Shown: one piece after another, positions 1 through 11,146 of the stretch
Layout: every line of letters starts with the position of its first letter
Numbering within the stretch: the first letter of the stretch is position 1
The notes under the pieces: generated by a model
Told to the model about the DNA's origin: nothing
Databases searched by the model: none
The model's input: only the letters and a program-made list of their open reading frames with translations
Assembly (NCBI GenBank): GCA_020746995.1
Contig: JAGPXD010000002.1
Coordinates: 6,262,001-6,326,000, forward strand
Length of the DNA: 64,000 nucleotides
Direction: 5' to 3'
DNA from: Plectosphaerella cucumerina
Lineage: Eukaryota > Ascomycota > Sordariomycetes > Glomerellales > Plectosphaerellaceae
Program-made: the position numbers and the translations under genes

Positions 1-1375
1 CTGTGCTACCATCATGGCCTTCGATGCGGGATATCAGCTCGGCGCGAACTGACGCAGCGGCGACGGCATCGGCGAGGGAGGCCTTGATGAGGTTGGCGTC
101 TCTCGTGGATGTGGCGAGGAGGTACCGCAAGCCGAGCCACTCGAGGGCAGCGCGGACGCCATGCCAGGACTCTACGTCGTGGAGCCAGGCGACACAGTGG
201 GTTGCGCCGCGGAAGATGGAGGCCTGGTTGGCGATCTCGAGGCGGGCGCGCTCCCCGCGGTCCTGGGGGATGCAGAACAGGTCGAGCCAGACGTAGCGGG
301 AGCCGAGGCGGGGGAGCTTGTCGGGGAGAGAGCGCACGTCGTAGAGCTTGTTCTCCGGGACGGGCCAGGGGACGCCAGGAACGGGGGCGTCGGTGCGGGT
401 GCGCCAGCGGCCCCAGGTGTGGCTCACGCAGAGGTATGGCGGGCGGGAGGGGAGGTCGGAGACGGTGATGGTGCGGCGCTCCTGGGTGTCCCAGAGGTGG
501 TAAGGCCCGACGGCGAGGTCGGCCGAGTCAAGGGCGGTCGGGGCGGCGGACCAGTCGATGCGACCCGGGTACGGGGGTGATGTGTCCGATGGGTTCCGGG
601 CGATGGCGGTGTAAGCGATGCGCTGGAGGAGGCACTGGGAGGCTGTGAGACGGCGGACGATCTGGAGGTTCTTGACGCTCGAGGGGACGTGGGGGTACCA
701 TGTCCGGGGATGCATCTCGGAGAGGAAGAGGCCGAAGCAGGATGAGTGGTAGAGCGAGGCGTCGGTCATGGTCTCCGGCCCGGAAGCCTTGCGGGCCTCG
801 AGGGGGTCGTCTCGGGTCTCGACGGCTACGCGGGCGTCGATGAATGACTTTGCGGCGGCAGGTAGGGAGGGGTCGCAGTAGGCGGCCGTCCACCAGGCTT
901 CGAGGAGGGCGAGGGAAGCGGCCTGGGGACGGCTGAGGCTCGCGGCGAAGGAGGTGTCAGAGTGATAGAGGTTGCGCAGCTCGGCCCAGTCGGCGACGGC
1001 GGCGGCCCAGCCCCAGAGGCGGCGCTCCGGGTCCGGGTCTGGGCGGCCGAGGTACCGGGATAGATGGACGGCGAGGGGCGCCAGGGGCCACTCGTCATCG
1101 GAGGGGGAGGAGGGCGGCCGGGCGAGTTCGGCATCTGTGAAGCGGCGCTCGCGCTCGACGGCGTCTTGCCAGGGGAGGCGGGGGGTGTTTTCGTGCTGGC
1201 GCCGGGCTTCGAGGACATCGTAGTCATCATAGATGGTAGCCATGAGGGCACCCCAGTCGGGGGAGAGGTGGTAGGGGACGGCTTGGTCGCGGCCGTGGAG
1301 GCGGTCGGCGAGCCATGTCTCCAGACGAGCCGTGGTTGTGGCTGCGACCGTGGCCTCGGCCCCGGGACTGGCCAT
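1..1375 (-). CDS. HET-domain (heterokaryon incompatibility) protein, C-terminus beyond the window
   Basis: An uninterrupted minus-strand frame runs from ATG at 1375 off the left edge, giving about 458 codons without a stop. All three hallmarks of the HET domain are visible: YLCVSHTWG near residue 312 (family LSYxWG), RYVWLDLFCIPQD near residue 355 (family lWiDxlCIdQ), and ATHCVAWLHD about 30 residues later. The first 310 residues are acidic and Trp-rich and not recognised. HET proteins act in fungal non-self recognition and programmed cell death after hyphal fusion. The specific partner of this one is unknown. No intron is needed in the visible part. GC-rich codon use makes several other frames look open here, but only this one carries domain motifs. 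The start is the first in-frame ATG supported by coding character. Confidence 0.85.
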   Translation of the reverse strand, partial: MASPGAEATVAATTTARLETWLADRLHGRDQAVPYHLSPDWGALMATIYDDYDVLEARRQHENTPRLPWQDAVERERRFTDAELARPPSSPSDDEWPLAPLAVHLSRYLGRPDPDPERRLWGWAAAVADWAELRNLYHSDTSFAASLSRPQAASLALLEAWWTAAYCDPSLPAAAKSFIDARVAVETRDDPLEARKASGPETMTDASLYHSSCFGLFLSEMHPRTWYPHVPSSVKNLQIVRRLTASQCLLQRIAYTAIARNPSDTSPPYPGRIDWSAAPTALDSADLAVGPYHLWDTQERRTITVSDLPSRPPYLCVSHTWGRWRTRTDAPVPGVPWPVPENKLYDVRSLPDKLPRLGSRYVWLDLFCIPQDRGERARLEIANQASIFRGATHCVAWLHDVESWHGVRAALEWLGLRYLLATSTRDANLIKASLADAVAAASVRAELISRIEGHDGST

Positions 1376-1874
1376 GTTGGAGTGATGGATGGTGATGGGA
1401 TGGGGTTTGGCTGCAGGCCTGATGTCGGTATGAAGCTGGTGTTATCAGCACCAGCACCTAGCCCAATCACGACAGCATCGGGGGTTGCGATCGTCGTGGG
1501 GGCCGGACCGACACGACGAGGGCACAGGTTGAGCACGGGCAGGCATTTGGTAGTCCTCTCCGAGGAAGACGAAAAGTCGGTGAGGAGAAAGGTACTACAA
1601 ATTCTGTCTCTAGATAACGTCTCTGTACTCTCAAGCTTGAAGCCCTTGACGAGCGAACTTGAACGTAGTGACGTATATTGGACTGAAACAGCATCAACAT
1701 CTCACAGCACCAACTTGGGCAGCGCAAGATAACCCAGTAATTAGTCTCATGGTAAGACGAACAGACACTTGGAAAGAGTAAACAGGCACTAAGAAGCAAA
1801 ACATCTGACAGGCTCTCAGTCTGCTTGAACGGTAACTTCTTCACAAGTAACACAGCCAAAAAGATGATGACGTG
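1376..1874. other. Intergenic, HET gene promoter side
   Basis: This 0.5-kb stretch separates the HET start from tRNA-Pro. Frames that stay open through it (for example from 1536 minus) are proline/serine-rich shadows without a domain. I see no further gene. Confidence 0.6.
1858..1862 (-). terminator. RNA polymerase III terminator of tRNA-Pro
   Basis: On the minus strand a run of five T lies 12 nt beyond the tRNA discriminator base, the usual Pol III stop signal. Confidence 0.7.
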
Positions 1875-1966
1875 GGCGCCATCCGGGGATTGAACCCGGG
1901 ACCTCTCGCAAGCAATGCTTCAGGGTGTGACCCTAAGCGAGAATCATACCACTAGACCAACGGCGC
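1875..1966 (-). tRNA. tRNA-Pro (anticodon AGG) with a ~20-nt intron
   Basis: The 92-nt minus-strand gene folds as a tRNA. The acceptor stem pairs GCGCCGT with ATGGCGC, the anticodon stem pairs CTCGC with GCGAG, and the T arm is CCGGG-TTCAATC-CCCGG, which contains the B box. The anticodon loop reads TTAGGGT, giving AGG after U33. An extra ~20 nt follows position 37 and contains ACCCT, which can pair with AGGGT across the anticodon, as in canonical eukaryotic tRNA introns. AGG reads CCN proline codons. A T5 Pol III terminator follows. Confidence 0.93.
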
Positions 1967-2642
1967 GTTTGACGATATCCCTGATTGTGACCAGGGGCCG
2001 GTCGATGGGAGGCGGAAAAATAATTCGACATCTAAAGGGTGTGTTGATGTCGGGTTTATCAGAATGGTCATCTCGACTTCCAGGCCAAATGTAGTCAGCC
2101 GTAGCGCATCTTCCAGCACGGGAAGCAGCCAAATCAATGGATCTCCCTAGCGCGTCTACCGCCTGCGGCTGAGCGCTTATTCTCGATCAGCCAGCACCCG
2201 ACGCCATTGCACACCCTCCAAATTATACGACAACCCGACACTTCCTACCATTCGTCAATGACAACATCAAGACAACAAATTGCAGGACATTTCTCAGCAC
2301 CGTCAATTTTCGCCCCAAGGTCCGACGACACCCGGAGTAAAGTCGATTTGTAGGACAAAATTGACGAGCAAAGCCCAACCTGCGACGTCCATCTGCCAGC
2401 TTACGTATTTGTCATTCAGCGGAGATGCGCGCCCTTTGCTATCCTTTCCGGCTAGAACGTGACGCTATTCCCCGCATCTCATCGGCGTTTGCTGCCTCGG
2501 CGATGGATCCTGCTTGAGATGACGGCTATAAGAGCCCGCTGTTCGCCACAGAATGAAACCCAACTGACTTCTCCGCAACTCAATCACCATCTTTTACCCA
2601 TACTAGTACCTACTACTTCATCAGCTTGACACCAAATCGAGA
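1967..2642. other. Intergenic between tRNA-Pro and the GFA-like gene
   Basis: No coding frame with domain character is visible. The right end carries the TATA-like element and presumed promoter of the downstream gene. Confidence 0.6.
2527..2533 (+). promoter_or_regulatory. TATA-like element of the GFA-like gene
   Basis: TATAAGA lies about 110 bp upstream of the ATG at 2643, a normal distance for a fungal core promoter. No experimental support is available. Confidence 0.45.
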
Positions 2643-3176
2643 ATGGCCATCACCGGAAGCTGCATGTGCGGGGAGATCAAGTACGAGAGCAGCAGCGCCA
2701 AGCCCGACATCACCGCCCTCTGCCACTGCACCGACTGTCAAAAGGTGTATTTTCACCCTCTTCTCTCTCCATCAGGCTCATGACAATGCTAACTTCCCAC
2801 AGTGGTCCGGCTCGGCCTTCACCTCCAACGCCGGCGTCCCCACCGACTCGTTCAAGGTCACCCAGGGTAAGCCTCTCTCACCCCTAGCACAACCCGCCTG
2901 CTAACACCCCCAGGAACCCCCAAGGAATACGACGTCACTGGCGCCTCGGGCAAGATCAACAAGCACTTCTTCTGTGGCAACTGCGGCTCCAGCCTCTTCA
3001 CCCGTCTTGAGATCATCCCCGGCGTCACCATCATCAAGGCCGGCGGCCTCGACGGCGGCCACGCCAACCTCGCTGCGGACTTTGGCGGCGTTGGTGTCGA
3101 GTTCTACTGCAAGGATCGCGTGACTTACCTTGAGGGTGTCAACGGCGCCAAGCAGGAACCGGAGTTTGGAGCTTAG
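2643..3176 (+). CDS. GFA/CENP-V-type zinc-binding (Mss4-like) protein
   Basis: Three exons (2643-2744, 2803-2866, 2914-3176) encode 142 aa. The protein shows the CENP-V/GFA fold signature: C-x-C at residues 7-9 (GSCMCGEIKY), HCTDCQK near 28-33, and FFCGNCGSSLF in the second half. These are the cysteines that bind structural zinc in glutathione-dependent formaldehyde-activating enzyme relatives. Introns have GTGTAT and GTAAGC donors and CAG acceptors, and splicing restores one frame. The family is small, soluble and mostly uncharacterised. Many members are annotated as formaldehyde-activating enzymes by similarity only, so a glutathione or formaldehyde role is inference. The size is complete for a single GFA domain. 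Confidence 0.9.
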
Positions 3177-3453
3177 ATCTGGACGTGTGACGGAGCACTG
3201 CAGCGGTTGTTTCCTTGAGGGGTGGCTAGGCCTGGTGTTGAGACGTAGTTGAGACTTGAGGTTATGATGAGTAGACGAGGGATCTTTGAGGTGGATAACA
3301 ATACAAGCCAGTCGTTTATGCGCAATTTGTCGGATCTGGTTTCTGGGATGACACTGCTTCGATTGGCTTTGATAGTCTGACTATCAAGAGTATTGTGAAG
3401 GTCTCATGTTCGTCAAGACTAGAGTCAGAAGTTTATCAGAAGTACACATGAAC

Positions 3454-5188
3454 TCACCGTATCCATGCTCTGACGATGGCTCCCACTCCTTCAGCCTGAT
3501 CAGCCGGAGCCATATGTCCCGCCTCTTCAACGAGGACCAGGCTCAGTCGCTCGTTTCCCTTGCGCGATCCTCCCTTGACGGCAGCGCCTGCCTCCCGGCT
3601 TGGTCCCTCCACCAGCTTCCCCTGCCTATAGTACCACTGCTCAAACTTCTGGGCCTGATATCCCGCCTGCCCCTTCCAGGGATGTTGGTCCAGCATCCGA
3701 ATCTGTCCCGGCGAGTTTCTGCACACCGTGTCAGCAGGCATCCAACCAGGGCTTGGGCTTACTCAACATGATGATGTCTTCGTTCCCGTTGATGAACAAG
3801 ATGCGAACGTCCGTCTCGTCGAGAAGCCAGGTCAGCTCCCGCGTCGCGGGGAGCATCACGTGGCCGTCCTCCTCCCACCGCGCGCCGGCGTCCATGTCGA
3901 TAAGATCGAATGGAATGCTCGTGTTGAAGCCAAGCCTCTGTTGCACCCACGGCTGGTTGAGGAAGTCATGGGCCGGACCGCCCTGGAGGTCGGAGCAGAG
4001 AGGTGGCTCATCGCACCTATGGCGGGCTAGGGAAGTTGGTCAGCTTGGAGCACAAGTTGAATAAGTACAAAACTCACCATCGTACGGGTCCAGGCCGCCC
4101 TCTTTGACCTCGTCCCAGAAGCAATGGCCCATTGTGTTGTTGCAATGGGTATCTGCTTCGATGCAAACATCAATGTCGTACGTCTCGCGGCATCGAGCGC
4201 CCTCGATCTCGCACTTGGCGACACCAGCCTCCATTGCCTCGCATGTTTTACGGTCGAAGGGCGGCGTACTGCCATTTCCCCGCCAGTCGAGGCAAAGAAA
4301 GTCGTAGTAACCAGCGATACTACGGGTAATATCAATGTAACCGTCGATAATGATGGCCGTCTCGACGTCAATGTCGAGCACATCGCTCTGGTTAGCCCGC
4401 TCTCGCTGCTGTTGCACGATGTACTGGGTGTACGCCGTCACGTAGTGCCCACCCATGGACTCGCCGGTGATGGACCATGGCTTCTTGGCAGTTTCTGGAT
4501 GAGCGCTGGAAGTGAAGATGGACAGGAATGCATAGAGGTCCTTTGCGCCGTCGAGAAGGTTGACAGACATGAGGTCACGGTTGGTGATGGTCGAGAAACC
4601 GACGCCGATGGGCTGGCTGTGACGGTCAGCGGGGACGACTTGGTTCAGTAGCAGTCAGTACTCACTCGATGAATAGGACGTTGGCGTGGTTTGTCCAGGA
4701 ATGCTCGCGCCGAAATGTCGAGTTTCCGTCGGGGTTGACACCGCAGGGACCTGTCTCCTTGAAGAGGCCAAACTCGCCTGTTGCTCCAGGGCCGCTAGGG
4801 CTGTGTCAGTATGTTCTGTGCTCATAAGCTTGACCGCAACTCACCCGCTCATCCACAGCAGAACAGGGTCGTTCTTGGGATCATCGCGGCTTTCAAAATA
4901 CCCTGGGACGTGCGTGAGCATTGCCTTACATACGACGCCACGTCAGCAAGGCCACTCACAGTAGAACATTGACTTCTCCGGCGAAATCTGCAATGAACCA
5001 GTCCAGAACTTGGACCCGGAATCGCACAGGTCTGCCGACTGCTCGACTTTGGTGAAGCTGTGGAGGGGCGGCGGGGAGTCTGCCCACGTCGTGAGCGGCT
5101 TCTGGCCGGCAGGCGACGCAGCGCAGGGAAAAAGCTGTGCGGTCGCGGCGAGTGCGGCGAGCAGCTGTCGAGTGTTGTGGCGGAGCAT
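3454..5188 (-). CDS. Secreted serine carboxypeptidase (peptidase S10)
   Basis: Six exons (5188-4960, 4902-4845, 4794-4666, 4616-4078, 4026-3768, 3718-3454) join to 492 aa with consistent phases. An N-terminal signal peptide (MLRHNTRQLLAALAATAQLF) is followed by the S10 fold. The segments FYWYFESRDDP and LLWMSGGPGATG form the N-terminal part with the oxyanion region. GESMGGHY holds the catalytic Ser near residue 192, FINGNEDII the catalytic Asp near 402, and EEAGHMAPADQ the catalytic His near 473. Several Cys (CDEPPLC, CNNTMGHC) fit the family's disulfides. It would remove C-terminal residues from peptides in the vacuole or outside the cell; no ER-retention signal is present. The intron at 4027-4077 uses the more internal of two TAG acceptors, because only that choice keeps the frame into DARHRCDEPP. 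The donor at 3767 (GTTGAG) was chosen over a nearby GTAAGC for the same reason. Confidence 0.92.
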
Positions 5189-5600
5189 GACTGGCGGAGG
5201 CTCGACCTGCCGTGAGGTCGTTTGATTGTGTTTCTGTGAGGTTGTTCTGTCTATTTTCTCCCCCTCGCCGTAACAGTCCTGCTGCCTTGCGAGTCAGGGT
5301 ATTTTTTCCTGATGAGGCAATCCGGACCGCTCGGCACCAGTAGCGTGATCCTTGGTTCGACTCACGATAACGTCTCAGGGGCTCGCACAGTGCATCACCA
5401 GCGAACGAGATCAAAAGCCGAGTGTTTCCCTTGAGTATACATCTACAACTCACCGAATAGCCCTTGGCTCAGTGAACGATGTTGGGATGAAGACACGGGC
5501 ATTCGGATGGTAAGTCCTCTTGGGGATAATTACTGCACAATTCCTCCACCCGTACGCTCCTGTGGTATCATGTCACTGGCGCCAACTCTCTCCTCATCCC
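5189..5600. other. Intergenic, carboxypeptidase promoter / reductase 3' end
   Basis: This lies between two minus-strand genes. No tRNA, repeat or credible coding frame was recognised. Confidence 0.55.
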
Positions 5601-7968
5601 CTACCACCCGAAAGCCTCATCCAGCAGCAGGTAAGGCCTGCTGAGAGGCTCGGTTCTCGAGAGATTCACAATCTTCTGGCGAACCTCATCGGCCATGGCC
5701 GGCGGGCCGCACACAATTACGGCAACAACACCCTGGTCCTTTGCGCCTAGCAGTGCGCTGGCGAGGATAGAGTCGAGGTCCAGACGCCGACCGACAACCG
5801 TCTCAATCTCCGTGCCGCTAGGCAGTGCAGCCAGAGCGGGACCGAGGGCCCTCTGGAGGTCGGAGCTGCGGCTCGACCAGAACAGCTTGGTGGTGCTCGC
5901 AGCCTTGTTCTGGCGCAGGTACGGCAGGCAGGCGGTGATGCCGACGCCGCCAGCGATGCAGACGACATCTGCACACTTGGCGAGCTGCGATGAGACGCTG
6001 CCGGAGTGGTGGTAGGGTCCTTCGATGACGACGCGGAGACGGGCGGGAGTGGAGGAGTTGTCGCGGACGAGCGCGGCGAGTTGCTTGGTGATGCCGTCGC
6101 GGACACGGGCGAAGAAGATGGTTGACTCGCCGGTGTTGGAGGTAGCAACAGTGGCGGGAGTGGGCGATGCAGATGCGTCCGAGATCCTATCGGGGTCCAT
6201 CTCTCCAGTGGCAGAAGTCGCTGACGCCTTCTCGGTTGATGAAACGACCGACGCAGGGAGGCCACTTCCACCGGCAGGGCCCGAGTGGGCGACGGAGAAC
6301 GGGTGTGTCTCCCAGAAGCGCCAGCTGAGACCCGGGAAGCACAGGTACGCGACACCGCCCTCAAGCGTCTTGCCCTCAATCTCGATGCGCAGGTACTCGT
6401 CATCAACGACAGATATGACAGCGGTGTTCACGCCGTGCCTTGCCATACGGACAAGTCTGACGACATGCTCGATGCCCCAAATACCTCCAGCAACGAAGAT
6501 CCAGATCTCATAGCCCCAGTTGTAGGTATAGACATACCAAATATGGTAGTAGTAGCCGATAATGAACAGCAGCGACAGCACGACGTGAGAGGCGAGGAAG
6601 AATTCGTAGAAGCGCTGGCGTACCCACAGCAGGGACGAGGGGACCAGGGCGCAGACGGCGACGGTGCCGACAATACCCCAGATCCAGTAAAGGCGTGCGA
6701 GCTCTGCCTCATAGGAGCCCTGAATGACGTAGTTGGCCAGCAGCATGAAAGAGTGGACGACGGTGTGGAAGACGGCCCAGTAGCCGAGCCAGCGGTGGAG
6801 GAGGAGGTAGGTTGCGTGGCTCCAGTCGGTGATGTGAAGGAGGACGTTGTTTCGGCCTGCAAAGAGGAAGAGGGCGACGACGTTGCCCATGGCCATGACG
6901 CCGGCGCGGTTGCCGACGATGCTGAGGGTCTGCATTCCGAGGGAGGCGAAGCTGGCCTGGGGCTGGTGGATGACGTAGGGGGCCAGCCAGAGGATGAGGT
7001 TCAGAAAGCTGATGAGGAGGATGTAGAGCGTCTGGCCGCGGTTGGGGATGACGGCGGTGGCGGCGACGGGTTCGCGGTGGCGGCGGCCCCAGGTGGCGGG
7101 GTGGATGAGGACGGACTGTAGGTAGGACCAGCCGCGCGTGGAGGGTAGGAAGCGAGTGAGGGAGAGGAGGATGGGGAGGAAGATGGCGACGACGGCGATG
7201 ATGATGCTGAAGGGGGAAGGGTTAGAGACAGTTGAAATGGCGTAGGGGGCAGGCTTTCACTCACGTCATGGTGCTGTGACCCTTTTCGTTGGTCTCAAAG
7301 TCGAACATGTAGTTGTACTGCAGCTGCCAGAGGTCCGGAGGGATGAAGCTCGTCTCGTTCAGGGGTTTGCTGCCTCCTGCGGCTGGGGGAAGGGGGCTCG
7401 AGACGTCAAAGGTGATGAGACCGGTGACTTCCTCTGCCGCGCCGTGGCTACCGTGCTGACGCGCCTTGAGTTGAGCAGTCGATCTCGCGCTGTGTCCGCC
7501 GTGGGTAGAAGACGAGTTCGAGCCCCCGGTGGCAGCATTGGCTTCGTCCTCGCGAGCAGCGGCAAGGGCATCTTGGTACGACATGACGGGAACATGGGCG
7601 TAGTTTCCCAGGGTGCCTGTGCCGAGATGGGACGCCCAGTAGTCCTCGAGGAGGGCCAGGGGCGGATCGCCGGCGAGAGGGCAGTAGGTGTCGATGCACA
7701 GGGCCATGGTCTTTAGGAAGACGTGGTCCTGGACGAAGCATTTTGGCGGGGTTGTGACGGGGTTGTGGGCGGTGCCGTGGTTCTCAGTCGATGCCTCTGG
7801 CGTGCAAGCGAGGGTCTGCTTGCGGACGACGTTACGGCAGGCGAAAGAGCAGGTCGGGTTGTAGAGCGTCTTGCCATAGCCGATCAGGCCGATGCCGTCG
7901 GCTTGGACGCCCAGGGAAAAGAGGGCGGCGGCGAGGACCGCCATGATCGAGGGCTTGATAGGCGACAT
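5601..7968 (-). CDS. Ferric-chelate reductase (FRE/NOX-type flavocytochrome)
   Basis: Two exons (7968-7265 and 7206-5601) give 769 aa. A signal sequence and an extracellular ~210-residue domain with paired cysteines (NPTCSFACRNVV) precede a transmembrane ferric reductase domain. That domain has heme-ligating histidines in HRWLGYWAVFHTVVHSF and in the next helix (ASHVVLS...YYYHIW). The cytosolic half has the FAD motif THPFSV, then the NAD(P)H site GGVGITACLPYL and the C-terminal VIVCGPPAM and DEAFGW elements. It would reduce extracellular Fe3+ or Cu2+ chelates for high-affinity uptake, moving electrons from cytosolic NADPH across the plasma membrane. The intron (7207-7264) is canonical GTGAGT/CAG and restores a hydrophobic helix. 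A Ser/Thr/Pro-rich insertion of about 45 residues lies between the FAD and NAD motifs. No iron-uptake partner such as a ferroxidase or permease is adjacent. Confidence 0.93.
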
Positions 7969-9885
7969 GATGGTCGGGGGTGAAGCCTGTGGTCGGTCAG
8001 GTCAGATCAAGGACAGAGCCTCAGACTCGGGGTTTCTGAGTTTAAAGTACAAGTTCTTCCTGGACGAGCCTCCCCTGCGCACGTCCAACCCCCATCTCTA
8101 CAATTGATCTCGCGCCACCAATAGCCGTACCAAAAGATCCAGAGGTGAGCAAGTTTCTCAATATCGCTCGACCAAAAAGCACCCAGGGTCTTCCGCGTAC
8201 CCATGCTCGCGGGCCCGGGCCTGCTATCTTCACCACGCTCCAGGGCTGCAGCCAAGACGGTCCGCCCCCGCGCAGCCTATAAGAACTTGCTCATAGTAAC
8301 GGCCGAGCGGAGGGGTAGCCGGAGTCATCGCCCACGCATCGAGAGAAGAACCACGCTTCAGGGAAGAAAGGACGCCCGCACATGTCTCGTACGAGGCGAG
8401 CATGTTAGAGAAGTTTAAATTCTTTATTCCGTGGGGGCGTGGGCCTGGTTTGATGTGATGATGTGAGGAGAGATGCCACATACGCGAGTCAACCGCTGAG
8501 ATTTGGGGGCCACGGACACACAGGGCCAGCCACTGTGTCGGGCCCTTGGCAGTCCTTTTGGGGTGATGTAACTTGCTCAAATCGACGGCGGTCGATCGTC
8601 CCTCAGGCATGTGAGCCGTCATCTATGTGTGTCGCGATTGGATAAGACCATCGCAACGCCGCCAAGGATATTCATGCTTCTTTGGGGAATGGGACTTTGG
8701 GGACTTTGGGGACCGGGGGAGACGCGGTATCTTGCGCATGCAATGTCGGTGAGGTTGGGCCGCTGTGCTACATGCTCTCGACATATCCTGCCCTTGGTGA
8801 GAGGCCTGAATTCTGCGCAGAGGGAGCGAGATACTTATATATGTGCTTACTTGTGCATAAATAAGCCGGGTAGGCAGAAGGATGTTTCCTCGACTTTGCC
8901 TCAATGGGAGCCTTTGCAAGTGCCTGCAGTGGCTTCAAACGGCTGAACCCCTGAACCTCGGTGGTGTTTAGGCCGATCATCCACTATGAAGCTTGCTACC
9001 TGTAGAGACAGGCCGGCCTGGACCACCCGGAATGGCCCGGCCTCGCTCGTGCCGCACTCAAAGGGGAAGTGGCTGTGCTTATTTCTCCGCAGCCCTTTTT
9101 CACTGCATTCTGGCGGCTGTTCCGGGGCATGGTCGACCACGGTTGAGGACGTGAGTGACCCAAATCTACACGATCGATGGATTCTATTCTCATATTTCTT
9201 CTACCTCTTACATGAGACTTCGAACCAAGATGACTTCAACGTCGACCTCTATCCCAATCTCTCACCTCACCCATTGACCTCATTCAGACAAGTTACCCCT
9301 TAAAATCTCCAGCCGACACTGTCCTCAGGTCCCTTTGCTTCGCGGCCCTCTGCCGACTAGCCGTGTATATTAACCCGTTCATGACTCCAAGCCCCTTCGG
9401 ACACATGACAACATCCACCACCGTCTCAGATAGATCTCATTCGTCCATACCATCCCCGTCAACAACACAGCCGTCTTCCATTTACCCTCCAGGCGCTCCA
9501 GTAACAGCCCTCAACCCTGGGATCTCCCCGCCATCTCGTAAATTTTTCACTGCATTCATCGCCGGCACTCTACCACTCTCGCTGCATCCCCGCATGACCG
9601 ATGGGGCATCCCGGTCCGCTAGACGCCTCTCGACTACGACGCCTCGGCCCTCTTCTTCATATCGCCATGTAGCATCGAGAAATGAATCTGGCAAGCTGGG
9701 CAATGCGGAGCGCCTGTTGCCGGTGCCGCCATGCGCACGAATCCCCGGCTGACACGGCGTCCTAGACAGGTGATCCCTGGACAAGTGAGCATTTCATCAC
9801 CAGTATAAGTACTGCGTCAATCTCCTGACCATCGATCGCAGAATACTTGGCCAGGCACCCTTCAGACACTCAACCTCCCGCCATC
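7969..9885. other. 1.9-kb intergenic region between divergently oriented reductase and GH62 genes
   Basis: No domain-bearing frame was found. A small direct repeat (unit GGACTTTGG, about 8692-8714) is present. The right side is the presumed GH62 promoter. The region is long enough to hold regulatory elements for both genes, but I could not assign specific factor sites. Confidence 0.5.
9804..9810 (+). promoter_or_regulatory. TATA-like element of the GH62 gene
   Basis: TATAAGT lies 76 bp upstream of ATG 9886. The in-frame upstream codon at 9847 is TTG, and it sits so close to this element that the 9886 ATG is the better start. Confidence 0.5.
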
Positions 9886-11146
9886 ATGCTGCCCTCCACC
9901 CCCTTCGCAGGCCTCCTGCTGCTCGCCTCTGCGGTGACCGCCCAGAACTGCGCTCTCCCCTCGACCTACCGCTGGACCTCGAGCGGCCCTCTCGCCACCC
10001 CCAAGTCCGGCTGGGCTTCGCTCAAGGACTTCACCTACGTCCCTTACAACGGCAAACACCTCGTCTATGGCACTTATCACGACATGGGCACCCGCTGGGG
10101 GTCCATGAACTTTGGACTCTTCTCCGACTGGTCCCAGATGGGCTCCGCCGCCCAAAACACCATGACCCAGGCCTCTGCCGTCGCCCCTACCCTCTTCTTC
10201 TTCCGTCCCAAGAACATCTGGGTCCTTGCTTACCAGTGGGGTCCCACGACCTTCACCTACCGCACCTCTTCCGATCCTACCAACGCCAATGGCTGGTCCG
10301 CAGCCCAGCCTCTCTTCACCGGCACCATCGGCGAACCCTCCTCCACCGGCCCCATCGACCAGACACTCATCGGCGACGCCAACAACATGTACCTCTTCTT
10401 CGCCGGTGATAATGGCAGGATCTACCGCGCCAGCATGCCCATCGGCAACTTCCCCGGCTCTTTCGGCTCCTCCTCCGCCGTCGTCATGTCCGACACGACC
10501 AACAACCTCTTCGAGGCCGTCCAGGTCTACACCGTCAAGGGCCAGAACCGCTACCTGATGATCGTCGAGGCCATCGGCGCCCGCGGCCGCTACTTCCGCT
10601 CCTTCACCGCCACCAGCCTCTCCGGCACATGGACACCCCAGGCCACCACGGAGGCGGAGCCCTTTGCCGGCAAGGCCAACAGCGGCGCCTCCTGGACGAA
10701 CGACATCAGCCACGGCGACCTCGTCCGCAGCGACCCGGACCAGACCATGACCGTTGACCCTTGTAACCTCCAGCTGCTCTACCAGGGACAGGACCCCAAC
10801 TCGGGCGTCACCGACTACGGCCTGCTGCCGTACCGCCCGGGCCTGCTGACCCTCAGGGGCGCCACCGCTCCCCCGCCGACCACGACTCCCACCACCCCGC
10901 CGCCGTCCGCGTCGTGCGCTGGCCTGTTCGGTCAGGTGTGTTGATTTTTTTGTATCACTGTGTGTACGTTAGTGTAGTAACGTGTCTGACCTGCTTCGAG
11001 TGCGGAGGATCCGGCTGGACTGGGCCAAAGTGCTGCTCGCAGGGCACTTGCAAGGTCTCCAATGCTTGTGAGTATTCCGTGGGCGACAAGCATTGAAAGC
11101 AACCAATGCTGACCTTTTTCTAGGGTACTCTCAGTGCCTGCAGTAG
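9886..11146 (+). CDS. GH62 alpha-L-arabinofuranosidase with C-terminal CBM1
   Basis: Three exons (9886-10935, 11001-11067, 11124-11146) encode 379 aa. A signal peptide (MLPSTPFAGLLLLASAVTAQ) leads into a single GH62 catalytic domain. Recognisable segments are YRWTSSGPLATPK, KDFTYVPYNGKHLVYGTYHD, GPIDQTLIGDANNMYLFFAGD and NLFEAVQVYTVKGQNRYLMI. GH62 enzymes release arabinose side chains from arabinoxylan. A short Pro/Thr linker (PPPTTTPTTPPP) joins a fungal CBM1: CAGLFGQCGGSGWTGPKCC, then CKVSNAWYSQCLQ. This keeps the four Cys and the aromatic cellulose-binding residues. The last two introns fall inside the CBM1 and splice exactly at GQ/CGG and NA/WYS. The protein would be secreted and tethered to cellulose. 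Inducer-dependent expression is likely for such enzymes but is not shown here. Confidence 0.95.

Noticed and set aside
4921..4945. Dispersed 5S rRNA start (ACATACGAC)
   Set aside because: The match is nine bases only, lies inside a carboxypeptidase intron, and has no following 5S sequence.
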